Source of the DNA: Verrucomicrobiales bacterium
GTDB taxonomy: Bacteria; Verrucomicrobiota; Verrucomicrobiia; Verrucomicrobiales; DEV007
Direction of reading: 5' to 3'
Length of the DNA stretch: 64,000 bases
Assembly: GCA_028047635.1 (NCBI GenBank)
Contig: JAOFXR010000005.1
Span: 1 to 64,000, forward strand
The position numbers and the translations under genes are program-made. A model generated the notes under the pieces. It did not search any database. It was not told the DNA's origin and saw only the letters and a list, made by a program, of their open reading frames with translations. The stretch's first letter is position 1. Each line of letters begins with the position of its first letter. Of the stretch, positions 50,880 through 61,185 are shown piece after piece.

Positions 50880-52102
50880 GGCGTCTCGATGAGTGATCCA
50901 GTTTTTCGAAAGGAGCGAACGGTAACTATCGCCGCTAACACGACGAGAATTGAGCTGAAAAAGAAGGGGGCTCCGGGGAGCGGAAAGGGTGCCTTTTCGC
51001 TGATGAAATATCCGAAGAGTCCGGTCGCAAGAGGCGGGCCCACAAATCCGGCGACGCTTTGAAGACTTGTTAGAGAACCCTGAATGCCACCCTGTTCGTT
51101 GTTACCTACGGTTCGTGAAATGCGGCCCTGAATCGCCGGTGTGGAAAGTCCTGCCAAAGAACCAAAAATAATGATGGGGTAGACCATCCAACCCTCTGTC
51201 GCTAGGCCGTATCCGGTGAGTGCGATCACCATGACGATGAGTCCTCCCACGGCAGCGTTGCGGTCACCAATTTTAGGAATAAGCTTTCGCCCAATAATGC
51301 CCTGAACAATCGCAGCCATCAGTCCAACCAGCGCGAGCGAGAGGCCGGTTTGTCTCGTTGACCAGTCGTAGCGATAGCTGGTGTAGAGGACCCAGATGCT
51401 GGGGTAAACCTGGTGGGCGACACTACTGATGAAATAGCTGATCGAAAGGCCGTAAACGATGGCGTGTTTTTTCAGCGCGAGAAGTGCGTTGATGGGATTT
51501 GCATTCGAGAACTTAAACTCACGTCGATTTTCCTCTTTCAGGGATTCCGGCAAAATAAGGTATCCATAAAGCCAGTTGAAGAGCGTGAGGCAGCCGGCGG
51601 CAATAAACGGAATTCGCAGGCCGTAGTGTCCGAGCCATCCGCCGAGAGCAGGGCCGAAGATAAAGCCCAATCCGAAGGCAGCGCCGATGATTCCGAAGTT
51701 GGCAGATCGTTTTTCGGGAGGGCTGACATCCGCAATGTAAGCGGCTGCTGCCGAGAAGTTGGCGCCGGTGATTCCCGAGATGATTCGCCCGATGAAAAAC
51801 CACACAAGAGTGGGGGCCCACGCGAGAAGGAAGTAGTCGAGCCCTGATCCGAAGAGAGAAAGCAAGATCACAGGGCGACGTCCGAAACGATCCGAGAGGC
51901 TCCCGATGATGGGCGCGCAGAGAAACTGCATCAGTGAATAGAGCCCTGCGAGAACGCCGTAGATGTAGGAGGCGGAATCCATTCCGCCTCCTACAAAAAT
52001 TTCTACCAGCTTGGGAAGGATCGGCACAATCAGTCCGATCCCTAACACGTCGAGAAACAACGTGATGAAGATAAAAATGAGAGCTGGCTTTCGTTGGGTC
52101 AT
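50876..52102 (-). CDS. MFS transporter (TetA-like drug/H+ antiporter family)
   Basis: [60 protein letters not shown]. Confidence 0.92.
   Translation of the reverse strand: MTQRKPALIFIFITLFLDVLGIGLIVPILPKLVEIFVGGGMDSASYIYGVLAGLYSLMQFLCAPIIGSLSDRFGRRPVILLSLFGSGLDYFLLAWAPTLVWFFIGRIISGITGANFSAAAAYIADVSPPEKRSANFGIIGAAFGLGFIFGPALGGWLGHYGLRIPFIAAGCLTLFNWLYGYLILPESLKEENRREFKFSNANPINALLALKKHAIVYGLSISYFISSVAHQVYPSIWVLYTSYRYDWSTRQTGLSLALVGLMAAIVQGIIGRKLIPKIGDRNAAVGGLIVMVIALTGYGLATEGWMVYPIIIFGSLAGLSTPAIQGRISRTVGNNEQGGIQGSLTSLQSVAGFVGPPLATGLFGYFISEKAPFPLPGAPFFFSSILVVLAAIVTVRSFRKTGSLIETP
51965..51996. repeat. Perfect palindrome inside MFS coding sequence
   Basis: tgtaggaggcggaat-cc-attccgcctcctaca; 15-bp arms, 2-bp centre; encodes [10 protein letters not shown] on minus strand. 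Confidence 0.9.
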
Positions 52103-52203
52103 CGAGAGGATGAAGCCTGCCAGCAGTGATCGGGCCGGTTTCTCAGTTATCTATTGGGTTGGGAGACATACAGCGAGAAGGGGGCGTCTCTGAAGCACCC
52201 GGC

Positions 52204-53007
52204 TTAAGCGTGATCTTTATCCGCTTCCGCTTTGGCTGCCTGTTGGGCGAGGAGTCTCCGCTGATAGCGGCCCTGCACGATGTCTGTTAGAACGAGAACT
52301 GCGATGACAAAATAGAAAGTAGTTTTCGTCATCTGATGGATTTCGTGACCGAAGAAAGTCAACTTAGCTAGATGCCCTCCTTCAGTCAGCAGCATGATGC
52401 CGACAATGAGGAGAATGAAAAGTCCTAGAACTTCATACATTCGATTCTTCTTCAGGAAATTAGCCACTTTGTCAGCCAGCAGGATCATGAGGATGCCGCC
52501 AATCACGATGGCTGTTGCCATCACGACGAAGTTTTTCGTCAAGGCCATCGCACTTAGAATGGAATCGAACGAGAATACGAGGTTCATGAGAACGATCCAG
52601 GTCACGACCTGAGCGACCGATTTTGATTTCTTTTCGTCATCACCATGCCCGGCCGTTTCGAGAGCGATCATGTGGAAGATCTCTTTCATCGCCGTATACA
52701 TGATGAAAACTCCACCGGCAAGAACGATGAGACTGTGGAGATTAAATGCTCCGGAAACATAGGGGGTGTCGATACTGAAAAGTGTGGCCTGAACCTTCTC
52801 AATGACACTGACGAGAACAAAAAGGAGGCCGATCCTGAGTAACACGGCCAATCCGATACCAAACTTTCTGACGAACGCCTGTTTGTCCGCAGGTGCTCGT
52901 TGAGACTCCAGCGAAATGTAGAGTAGGTTATCAAAGCCGAGTACCGCTTGAAGCAGCACCAGCATCATGAGAGTGAACAGGTTTTCGACGGTAAATAGGT
53001 CAGCCAT
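52204..53007 (-). CDS. TerC family membrane protein
   Basis: LQAVLGFDNLLYISLESQRAP; IVLMNLVFSFDSILSAMALT. Confidence 0.93.
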   Translation of the reverse strand: MADLFTVENLFTLMMLVLLQAVLGFDNLLYISLESQRAPADKQAFVRKFGIGLAVLLRIGLLFVLVSVIEKVQATLFSIDTPYVSGAFNLHSLIVLAGGVFIMYTAMKEIFHMIALETAGHGDDEKKSKSVAQVVTWIVLMNLVFSFDSILSAMALTKNFVVMATAIVIGGILMILLADKVANFLKKNRMYEVLGLFILLIVGIMLLTEGGHLAKLTFFGHEIHQMTKTTFYFVIAVLVLTDIVQGRYQRRLLAQQAAKAEADKDHA

Positions 53008-53084
53008 GATAAAAATGCAAAAGGAGGGGAGAGCGTTCGTTAGAGAGACATGAAACGGCGAGTCCGCTTCGACTCAAACGAAAA

Positions 53085-54410
53085 TCACTGAGAATCTTCA
53101 CTGAGTGGGTGGAGTCGGTTTACGAGAGGGAAATAAGCTCGTTTCATCGTGGTCGCGGCCTGCCAGACCCCATGGACCATTTCGAGGGCCTTCATTGCAT
53201 TCTCTCCGCTACAGACGGGCGTCCGGTTTTCGCTGATCGAGGCGATCACGTCTGATAAGACGAGACGGTTAGAGGCGTCGAGGCCGTTGAGCTTATCGAT
53301 CGTCGGGTGATAGTCGCCTTCGGTTTTAGGCCACTGTTGCCAGGTCTCGGTGCGATCGGCTTTGTCCGGGCCTGAGTCCTCAATGACGACTGATAGAGTT
53401 GCCGGAAAATCAGCGAAAAGCCGGGCTTTCGCTTTCGTTCCGATAAATTCGATTCCAGCGGCGCCGGATACGGTTTGAAAACGATTGTCAGAGACAAACG
53501 AAACGGCTACTCCCGAACTGGTTGAAAACTGGGCGTGGATAGCATCTCCGAGAATCGGCCCAAGCCCATTCTCTGAGTCTTCTGCATCTTCCGCCAATGC
53601 GGTTTCCCCCTCGATGAGAACGGATGCGGTGCAGTAGTTCATTTCTCCTGCAAACCAGCGGACAACGTCGAAAAGGTGAAGCCCGGTCGAGAGGAGATCT
53701 TCGCCTCCGGATATGTCGCCCATCGCTCCAAATACTCTCATTTCGAGAAGGTCTCCGATTAGCGCCGGATACTGTTCGCGAAACTGCACGAGATTGCGAT
53801 CGCAACGCAGTTGATGATTGACGGAAACCTTAAGTCCCTTCTCATTCGCTTGCGCGAGGATCTCGTCTGCTTCTTTCAGGGTTAGGGTAAAAGGAACTTC
53901 GCAGAATAGGTTTGCCTCTGAATCAAGTGCCTCCTTCGCCATCGGCAAACGCTCACCGGACCACGAGGAAGCGATCACGACGAGGTCAGGGGACTCGTCT
54001 TTGATCATCCGCTGGTAGGTATGATAGACGCTTTTAGCGCCTGATTTGATCTGAGACTCTTCGGCTTTTTCCGTATTGATGTCAGTGAGCGCGATGAGAC
54101 GGGCTCCGCTGATACGTTGGAAGGCTCGATCGAGGCCGCGACCAAAATCGCCTGAACCGGTGTGCCCGATCACGGCTGCTTTGACTCCCTGATACGGGGC
54201 TTCCACGGGAGGATTCGGCTCTTCTTTTTGCGTGGGGACCTCTGCGGGAGGCGCTGCTTCTTTTGGCTCACCCGACTCTTCAACTTCCGTTTCCTCTTCA
54301 GGTTCGGTCGGTTTTTTCTTAGCTGAGGGGATCATCCCCGCCGCTGCCATTCCCGCACTGCCGTAAATAACGTGCCGCTTTGCAAAGTCTTCTGTACCTT
54401 CTTCTGCCAT
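53085..54410 (-). CDS. Gfo/Idh/MocA family oxidoreductase with Pro/Glu-rich N-terminal linker
   Basis: VKAAVIGHTGSGDFGRGLDRAF; CEVPFTLTLKEADEILAQANEKGLKVSVNHQLR. Confidence 0.87.
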   Translation of the reverse strand: MAEEGTEDFAKRHVIYGSAGMAAAGMIPSAKKKPTEPEEETEVEESGEPKEAAPPAEVPTQKEEPNPPVEAPYQGVKAAVIGHTGSGDFGRGLDRAFQRISGARLIALTDINTEKAEESQIKSGAKSVYHTYQRMIKDESPDLVVIASSWSGERLPMAKEALDSEANLFCEVPFTLTLKEADEILAQANEKGLKVSVNHQLRCDRNLVQFREQYPALIGDLLEMRVFGAMGDISGGEDLLSTGLHLFDVVRWFAGEMNYCTASVLIEGETALAEDAEDSENGLGPILGDAIHAQFSTSSGVAVSFVSDNRFQTVSGAAGIEFIGTKAKARLFADFPATLSVVIEDSGPDKADRTETWQQWPKTEGDYHPTIDKLNGLDASNRLVLSDVIASISENRTPVCSGENAMKALEMVHGVWQAATTMKRAYFPLVNRLHPLSEDSQ

Positions 54411-54546
54411 GATGATTAGCGGCAAAGTTAAGCCTTTCGCGAAAGTCAAGCAATGCTCAATTTTCCTTCCTTTTCGGAGCCAAATTCCGCGATCAAGCAA
54501 CTTTCCGGCTTTTCACATGAATGCACTCCCGTTATGGGTATCTAAA

Positions 54547-55269
54547 ATGAGGTTTTCTCCCTGTGTTATTTTCGTGCTCCTGGCGGGTATTTTTGCGGCA
54601 ATGAGCGTTGCGGCTGACGACAGTCATTATTCTGAGAAAGAGCCGTCGCGTGACGGCACCGGCAAAGTCTACATGGGGCGTGAGATTTCACAGGTCGTGA
54701 GCCAGCATGCCATCGGCTGGCTCGAAAGACGGGATCGGGAAGGCGAGGAGAAACCTTCCCTCGTCATCGAGCAGCTCGAATTGAAAGCAGACGATGTCGT
54801 GGCTGATATCGGCGCTGGCTCCGGGTATTTCTCTTTTCTGATCGCCCCGTCAGTGCCGGAGGGAAAAGTGGTTTCTGTGGATATTCAGCAGGAGATGCTC
54901 GATTTCATTGAATCGAAAAAGAAGCTAAAGAAAGTCGCTAACATTGAAACTCATCTCGGGACGATTGAAGACACGAGGCTTCCCGAGAACACCGTCGACC
55001 TCGCGATTATGGTGGATGCCTATCACGAATTTTCTCATCCCAAAGAAATGGCACAGTCGCTGGTGAAAGGGCTCAAGCCGGGAGGGCGTATTGTTTTTCT
55101 CGAGTATCGCGGAGAGGATCCTTCCGTATCGATCAAACCGCTTCATAAAATGACAGTCAAGCAAGTGACCCTGGAGATGGAGGCAGTTGGCCTCGAATTC
55201 GTCGAGGTCCGTGACTTTCTTCCCATTCAACACTTTCTCGTTTTTCGTAAACCTAATCCCAAATCCTGA
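54547..55269 (+). CDS. Secreted/periplasmic class I SAM-dependent methyltransferase
   Basis: Signal peptide MRFSPCVIFVLLAGIFAAMSVAADD; VVADIGAGSGYFSFLIAPSVPEGKVVSVDIQ; VDAYHEF. Confidence 0.87.
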   Translation: MRFSPCVIFVLLAGIFAAMSVAADDSHYSEKEPSRDGTGKVYMGREISQVVSQHAIGWLERRDREGEEKPSLVIEQLELKADDVVADIGAGSGYFSFLIAPSVPEGKVVSVDIQQEMLDFIESKKKLKKVANIETHLGTIEDTRLPENTVDLAIMVDAYHEFSHPKEMAQSLVKGLKPGGRIVFLEYRGEDPSVSIKPLHKMTVKQVTLEMEAVGLEFVEVRDFLPIQHFLVFRKPNPKS

Positions 55270-55271
55270 TC

Positions 55272-56525
55272 ATGTTTTCCCGAACTCTTATCACTCTGTT
55301 AGTCGTTTTTTCAGCGAGCGCAGCCCACGCAGAAACGCACTGGAATCAATTTCGCGGACCGACCGGGCGTGGGCATTCGGTGGCAACCGGGGTAATCCAA
55401 AAGTGGGATGCCTCGAATGTACTGTGGAAAGCGGACCTCAAGGGAACCGGTCAGTCTTCAGCGGTGAACTGGGGAGATCGCATTTTTATTACCAGCGCAA
55501 GCGACGATGGCACCGAGCGCTATGTCATGGGGATTTCAGCTACCGACGGGAAGATCGTCTGGGAGGAAACCATCAAAAGCGAGAATCCAGAGGATATTCA
55601 CGCGATGAACAGTCGTGCCACGCCGAGTTGTGCGACGGATGGAGAGCATGTCGTTGCCTTTTTTGGTCCTGCCGGAATTCACTGTTTTGATCTGGATGGA
55701 AAAAAACAATGGTCCGTTGATTTAGGCATTTTTGCCGGTTCATGGGGGATTGCCGGTTCACCAGTGATCTATAATGGCACTGTGATTCAGAACTGTGATT
55801 CGATGGGAGTATCGAAACTGGTCGCGCTTAGTTTGAAAGACGGAAGCATTGTCTGGGAAACACCCCGTGAAGAAAAACCGCGAGGCGGCTGGAGCACTCC
55901 GATTCTCATTGATGTAAACGGTAAAAGTGAATTGGCCCTCAATGGAGAGTTTGGAGTGAGAGGATACGATCCTGATTCGGGTGAAGAATTGTGGTTCTGC
56001 AAAGGGTTCAATGGGCGTGGAGCGCCGGTTCCTGACTATGCCGACGGAAAGCTCTATGTCGTCAATGGAAAGCCGGGGGATACCTATTGCGTGAAGCCCG
56101 GAGGAAAAGGGGATGTCACCGAGTCGCACATGCTTTGGCATGCGAGTCGAAAAGGAGGACGCGATCTTCCTTCCCCCGCCGTCGTCGACGGTCACCTTTT
56201 CATCACGAGTATGAGTGCGATCTCAAGCTGTTACGATGCAGAAACCGGAGAGGCTCATTATGTGGAGCGTCTTGAAGACAAGATTGAGGGAGCGAAGGGG
56301 ATTGAGATAGCGGCGGCACCACTTGTTGCCGATGGCCTCATTTATTTGCAGACCGTGAATGGCGGCGACGTCATCGTGGTTCGTCCCGGAAAAGAGCTCG
56401 AAGTGGTAGCTGTTAATTCACTTGGCGATCAGGCCAAAGGGGAAATTTTCCGGGCCACGGTTGCTCCAATTGGCGGAAAGCTGTTCCTGAGATCCGGCGG
56501 GACGCTTTATTGTGTCGAAGGTTAG
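55272..56525 (+). CDS. PQQ-binding-like (WD40-like) beta-propeller secreted protein
   Basis: WNQFRGPTGRGHSVATGVIQKWDASNVLWKADLKGTGQSSAVNWGDRIFITSA. Confidence 0.93.
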   Translation: MFSRTLITLLVVFSASAAHAETHWNQFRGPTGRGHSVATGVIQKWDASNVLWKADLKGTGQSSAVNWGDRIFITSASDDGTERYVMGISATDGKIVWEETIKSENPEDIHAMNSRATPSCATDGEHVVAFFGPAGIHCFDLDGKKQWSVDLGIFAGSWGIAGSPVIYNGTVIQNCDSMGVSKLVALSLKDGSIVWETPREEKPRGGWSTPILIDVNGKSELALNGEFGVRGYDPDSGEELWFCKGFNGRGAPVPDYADGKLYVVNGKPGDTYCVKPGGKGDVTESHMLWHASRKGGRDLPSPAVVDGHLFITSMSAISSCYDAETGEAHYVERLEDKIEGAKGIEIAAAPLVADGLIYLQTVNGGDVIVVRPGKELEVVAVNSLGDQAKGEIFRATVAPIGGKLFLRSGGTLYCVEG

Positions 56526-56741
56526 TGGTATTTGTTTTAACTGCTTTTAAGGTTGCCTGGTTTTTCTGATGGCTCCTTCAGAGTCGATGAAAGCAGCCTC
56601 TGCGGTGGATTCTTTTCCAGTGTTTCAAATGGATGAGAGAGCCTCGTGGATGTGAGCTGCTGTTTTTTTTCGTTGTCGTTATTGATAAACGAATCATGGC
56701 CAACGCTTGCAGTGGCGTCCTGAAGGGCGTAGAGCACTGCC

Positions 56742-58649
56742 ATGGAAGAAATCCCTTCGTCTGAGAACCTCGCTGTCCCTGAAAAAGGGCCGGCGGCTCC
56801 TGACGTTCCGGCGGAGCTTCCTTTCTCGATGCGGACCTTCGGGGACTGGCTGCGGACGTGATTCTCTGAAGGGTAGCGGTTTATTATTCTCTGCCTTCTC
56901 GTTGGGCTGGTCTGTGGATTGGCTGCCGTAGGGATTCACATCGCGATTGAGACCATTTTTCACGGTGCGTGGGATTTCGCGCATCACTGGGAGAAATTAG
57001 GAATCCCCTGGTGGGTCGTCATGCCATGGATTCCTGCGCTGGCCGGATTGATTATTGGTATCGCGGTGCATCGTTGGGCTCCCGGTGCGGTCGGAAGTGG
57101 AATTCCCCAAACCAAGGCGGCCTTCTACAACGAGTTTTGGCAAATCCCCTTTGAGACGGCAGTGTGGCGATTTCTACTGACGTCGGTTTACGTGGGAGGC
57201 GGAAACAGCCTCGGGCGTGAGGGACCCACAGTTCATATGTGTGCGGCAATTGCCTCGTCAATGGGCCGTTCCTTTGGTCTCGCCAAATTTCGAGTGCAAG
57301 CGATGGTTCCGGTCGGAGTGGCTGCCGGAATTGCCGCCGCTTTCAATGCTCCTATCTCGGCGATCCTCTTTGTCTTCGAAGAAATCATGGATGATTTCAG
57401 CAGTAAGGCGCTCAGTGGAATCGTCATCGCAGTGGTTGTGTCTGAGGCGGTGGCTCGGTTGCTTATCGGAGAGGATCCGATTCTCCATGCGACTCTTGGG
57501 GAGCAACATGGAGTGCACTGGTGGATGCTAGTGGCAATTCCGCTGGGCTTGTCCGCTGACGTTATTGGGCATTTTTTCGTGGGTTCACTGTTAGGCGTTC
57601 GGCAGTGGTGCTCGGAGTCGTTGAGGGTTCCTGAAATACTGAAGCCCGCTTTGGGTGGTTTACTCCTCGGTGTGATCGGAACAGGTGCTTTCTTCGCGAC
57701 AGGTCTTTTTGGCGATCCACAGAACAGTGTATTCAGTATCGGTTATGATAGTCTGGAGTTGGCTTTTGAATCCAAGTTGGTGGTGGGTGCCATTGTTATA
57801 CTTCTCGTCGCCAAAATTATAGCGGTGATCGTTTGTTATGGAACCAAGGGCAGTGGAGGACTCTTTTCCCCGACTCTCTATTTCGGAGGCATGTTAGGGG
57901 CTTTGTGGGGGATCTTTATGGTTCACTTCTGTGATTGGGCAGGACTCAATCCCCATGAGGACGGGAGTCGAATCGTGGGCGCGTGCGTGCTTCTGGGAAT
58001 GGGAGCGATGTTCGCGGCGATCATTCGATGTCCGTTCACTTCCTTGTTCATCATTTTTGAAATGACGGGGAACTACTCGCTGATTCTGCCCCTCATGGTG
58101 GAAAATATCCTCGCCTACAGTCTTGCGGGATGGCTGCGAAAAGTCCCGATCTACGATTCTATTTTAGTTCAGGATAAAGTTTCCCTTCGGAAGATGCCGA
58201 CCTATCAGGGCGCGCGTGACTACCGTCATCTTCCTGTGAGCACGATTATGCACTACGATTTGATTTCGGTTTCCGCTTCAGAAACTCCGGCGATGGCATT
58301 GGCGAGGCTGCGTGATGACGCTTCGCAGATGAGGCGCAGTTATCCGGTTGTCGATGGTGAAGCTGAGTCCCGCAGTGGGTTTTTAGGGATGGTGATGCAG
58401 CACGAGCTGGAAGAACGGGAAGGAGCCGGCGAAAACATCACCGTTGGGGAAATGATCGCCGATCAGAACGTTCAGAAAATCACCCCGGATACCGCGATTC
58501 GTGATGCGGCAATGCAGATGGTAAAAGGGGACATCAGGCAGTTGCCGGTCGTTAGTCCGACGGACTCGACCCGGCTACTCGGTGTGCTCACCTAGAACGA
58601 TATTGCCCGCCAGCAAAATGCGATAAGCGGGCATCTCGGGCGTGAATGA
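56742..58649 (+). pseudogene. ClC-family chloride channel with CBS domains, interrupted by three in-frame stops
   Basis: [20 protein letters not shown] (GREGP), [16 protein letters not shown]; single frame MEEIPSSENL..GDWLRT(TGA)FSEG(TAG)[27 protein letters not shown](TAG)NDIARQQNAISGHLGRE(TGA). Confidence 0.8.
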
Positions 58650-58654
58650 TTTTC

Positions 58655-59734
58655 CTATTTGCCCAGGGGGGAACCGGGCAGTTCGCCGCATGCTTGCAGT
58701 GCGAGAATGACGTAGGCGCTTCCGGTGTTTGAAATGAGGTTCTCGGCAAAAACAACCGGCGATCGGGTGAACCATTTACCGCTTTCCCGCTGATGAGATT
58801 TGATCCAGGAAGTTCCTTTTCGGAGGCGTGGGTCATCGGCGGGAACACCCAATTCACGCGCGATTACGATGACCAGGCCGGTGCCGTAGCCATCGCTGAT
58901 TTCAGTTTTGAGCGGCGGATCATCTTCAGTGACAAGATCCTGCCAGTCGGTTAAAAACCCAGCCGTTGACCAGCCGCCATCCGGCAATTGCAACGCGAGC
59001 AATTCTTCCAGAGTCTTCTTCCGCTCCGCTTCAGTAGCAATGCCTTCAATCCGGATCGAACTCCACGCGAGCATTGCCCGATGGTGCAGTGACTTGGGTG
59101 GGTCGTTTTTCAGGAATGTCTTTAGCTTCTCTACTCCTTTTTTCGCCTGAGCTGATTCTGCATAATTACCGGGCGCAATTCCAACGGTCAGTGCTGCAAG
59201 TGTCACTCCGTAGTGCTCGTCAATTTCCATGGGCGCGTAATCGCAGTCAGGCCAGCGCCATCCACCGTCTTCACGCTGGGTTTTCCACATCAAATCAAGG
59301 GCCGCGCGGCCTTTGTCGCTAAGTTCACCGGTGTCCTGGAGATCGTTGAAGGTCAAACCTGTTGCGAGCACAATGGTCCAAAATCCCTGCCCTTCATTGA
59401 GCGGCTTATCCTTCCAGCGATCGGTCCGATAATTCTCGAAGAACTCGCGCACTTCTCCTGAATCCTGCACGGCCTCTCCGAGGGCGGGCCGTGCCATCAT
59501 GTATGCCATGTTCGTGTGGCAGGTGACGCACTTCTTCTTTTTCTGCCAGGTCAGTGAAGCCTGATCTAGATAGCGCGCTGCCGCTTCCTCCGAGAATGCT
59601 TCTGCGAGTGGCTCGTCGTCTGAAATTTTTACCAGTTCGTCAGGGACTGTCGCAAGCGTGACCGGCTTAGGCTCGGCAACTACGAAATTAAAGGAGCCAA
59701 TCAGTAAAAAAAAGAGGGGGCGTTTGGGGCTCAT
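58655..59734 (-). CDS. Secreted protein combining c-type haem motif with squalene-cyclase/prenyltransferase-like toroid repeats
   Basis: Signal peptide; KKKCVTCHTNMAYMMA; QREDGGWRWPDCDY, LQLPDGGWSTAGF repeats; TAATG coupling to upstream gene. Confidence 0.78.
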   Translation of the reverse strand: MSPKRPLFFLLIGSFNFVVAEPKPVTLATVPDELVKISDDEPLAEAFSEEAAARYLDQASLTWQKKKKCVTCHTNMAYMMARPALGEAVQDSGEVREFFENYRTDRWKDKPLNEGQGFWTIVLATGLTFNDLQDTGELSDKGRAALDLMWKTQREDGGWRWPDCDYAPMEIDEHYGVTLAALTVGIAPGNYAESAQAKKGVEKLKTFLKNDPPKSLHHRAMLAWSSIRIEGIATEAERKKTLEELLALQLPDGGWSTAGFLTDWQDLVTEDDPPLKTEISDGYGTGLVIVIARELGVPADDPRLRKGTSWIKSHQRESGKWFTRSPVVFAENLISNTGSAYVILALQACGELPGSPLGK

Positions 59735-61020
59735 TATGCGGTAGGTTTCGGCTTGATGAAAAGCACTTCGGCCCTGTTCATCCATTTCTCCCGCAGGCAC
59801 ATGCGGAACCAGCCCTCTGAGTTCCTGTGATTGACTCGAACGCCGGAGCGATCTCCAAATTCTTTGAGGTCGTATTGTCCCCACGTCTTGCCGAGGTCAG
59901 GAGAGTAGAGAATCCCGCAGTCGCAGGGGTTGGCATTTCCGTATTCAGGAATCACGATGTGCTCGTCCTCGATCGTCATCACTGCAATTTCATATTTCGC
60001 GGGAAAAATCATGATGTGTTTTTCCTTATTTGGAATGTCTTTGGGAGCGCATTTAAAAACACCGCGATCATAGGTTTCGCGAATCGTTTTCGGGCCGTTG
60101 GCATCAGCTACCCAGTAGATTTCATTGTCGACGAAATTCATCCCGCCTGTCTTGAAGCGTGAATTGGCATCAGCCGATACGATTACCTTCCAGTCCCATC
60201 TGTCTGCTTCTTTCTCGTAGGTGCCGCGCAACCAATGAACCTCTTTTCCATGACCGTTGTCACGGTCGATGTCGCCGGAGCAGGCGTAAAACGCATTTTC
60301 CGCCGCGTTGTAGGTGACCGAGTGAATGTGCCGGCACACGAGAGGATTGTCAGGATCACCGAGGTAGTCTGCGGGATCGGTTCCTTTTTGCTGAAAGGCG
60401 GAGTTTTGCCCGAACGAGTATGCGATCTTGATCGTCTCACCCTGATCGGCTGAGTAGAAAATGTTCACCGGCACGGCACCTTTTCTAACGTTGCAATAAT
60501 TCCCCCAGATCATCATCTCGCTTCCTTCGACTTGATGAGTGTGGATGCCATCGAGCGAGTAGAAGTAGGAGCCTGGTTTTTCGGGATCAAGCGAGGTGTG
60601 TCGACTGTAGTCGCTTCCGTCACGATCTTTTACGCTGATTTCTTCGTAGGTCTTGAGATTGTCTTTGCTCAGGAAAATTTTGTTGAGCGTCGCGAAGACC
60701 AGGTTCCCGTTTTCGAGAAAGCAGCTGAACATGATGTTTTCAGCATCGGCGAGGATGTTCTCGTGTGGCCAGCTTGATCCGTTGTCTTCTGACATGAATA
60801 TCTTTCCGTCACGAAAACCAAAGGCCTTGCTACCCCGTTGGGTATCGATGTAAGGACCATCAGCGGGGGCCGTTTTATACCAGAAATGGTCTGTTTCACT
60901 GACTCCCTCTTTGGCTGCGCCAATGGCGTTGATTCCGGGGAACAGTAGACTGCTCGTGCCACCCGCTGCGGCGAGGAAACGGCGACGAGAGGGTGGGGTA
61001 GGTGATGATGGAGTCGTCAT
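59734..61020 (-). CDS. Tat-exported sialidase-like/BNR propeller protein
   Basis: SRRRFLAAAGG Tat motif; DGKIFMSEDNGSSWPHENIL; LYSPDLGKTWGQY. Confidence 0.75.
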   Translation of the reverse strand: MTTPSSPTPPSRRRFLAAAGGTSSLLFPGINAIGAAKEGVSETDHFWYKTAPADGPYIDTQRGSKAFGFRDGKIFMSEDNGSSWPHENILADAENIMFSCFLENGNLVFATLNKIFLSKDNLKTYEEISVKDRDGSDYSRHTSLDPEKPGSYFYSLDGIHTHQVEGSEMMIWGNYCNVRKGAVPVNIFYSADQGETIKIAYSFGQNSAFQQKGTDPADYLGDPDNPLVCRHIHSVTYNAAENAFYACSGDIDRDNGHGKEVHWLRGTYEKEADRWDWKVIVSADANSRFKTGGMNFVDNEIYWVADANGPKTIRETYDRGVFKCAPKDIPNKEKHIMIFPAKYEIAVMTIEDEHIVIPEYGNANPCDCGILYSPDLGKTWGQYDLKEFGDRSGVRVNHRNSEGWFRMCLREKWMNRAEVLFIKPKPTA

Positions 61021-61185
61021 AGCTGACTCATCCTCCGCTTTCAGCGCGGGATGACCAGATCAATCGTTGGCGCATGTTCGTAGCCGCTCACTGCGTCGCA
61101 AGCGACAGGACTCTGTCTTCGTCGAGATTGGGAGGAAGAAGGTGTGTGATGATAATGATACCGGTTCTTTTTTCGCGTTCCAGTT

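Noticed and set aside
56742-58649. UGA or UAG recoding as an explanation for the in-frame stops
   Set aside because: Intact neighbouring genes terminate normally with TGA (Nramp-like, AarF) and TAG (DUF1592, sulfatase), and several other genes nearby are frameshifted; decay or error is simpler.
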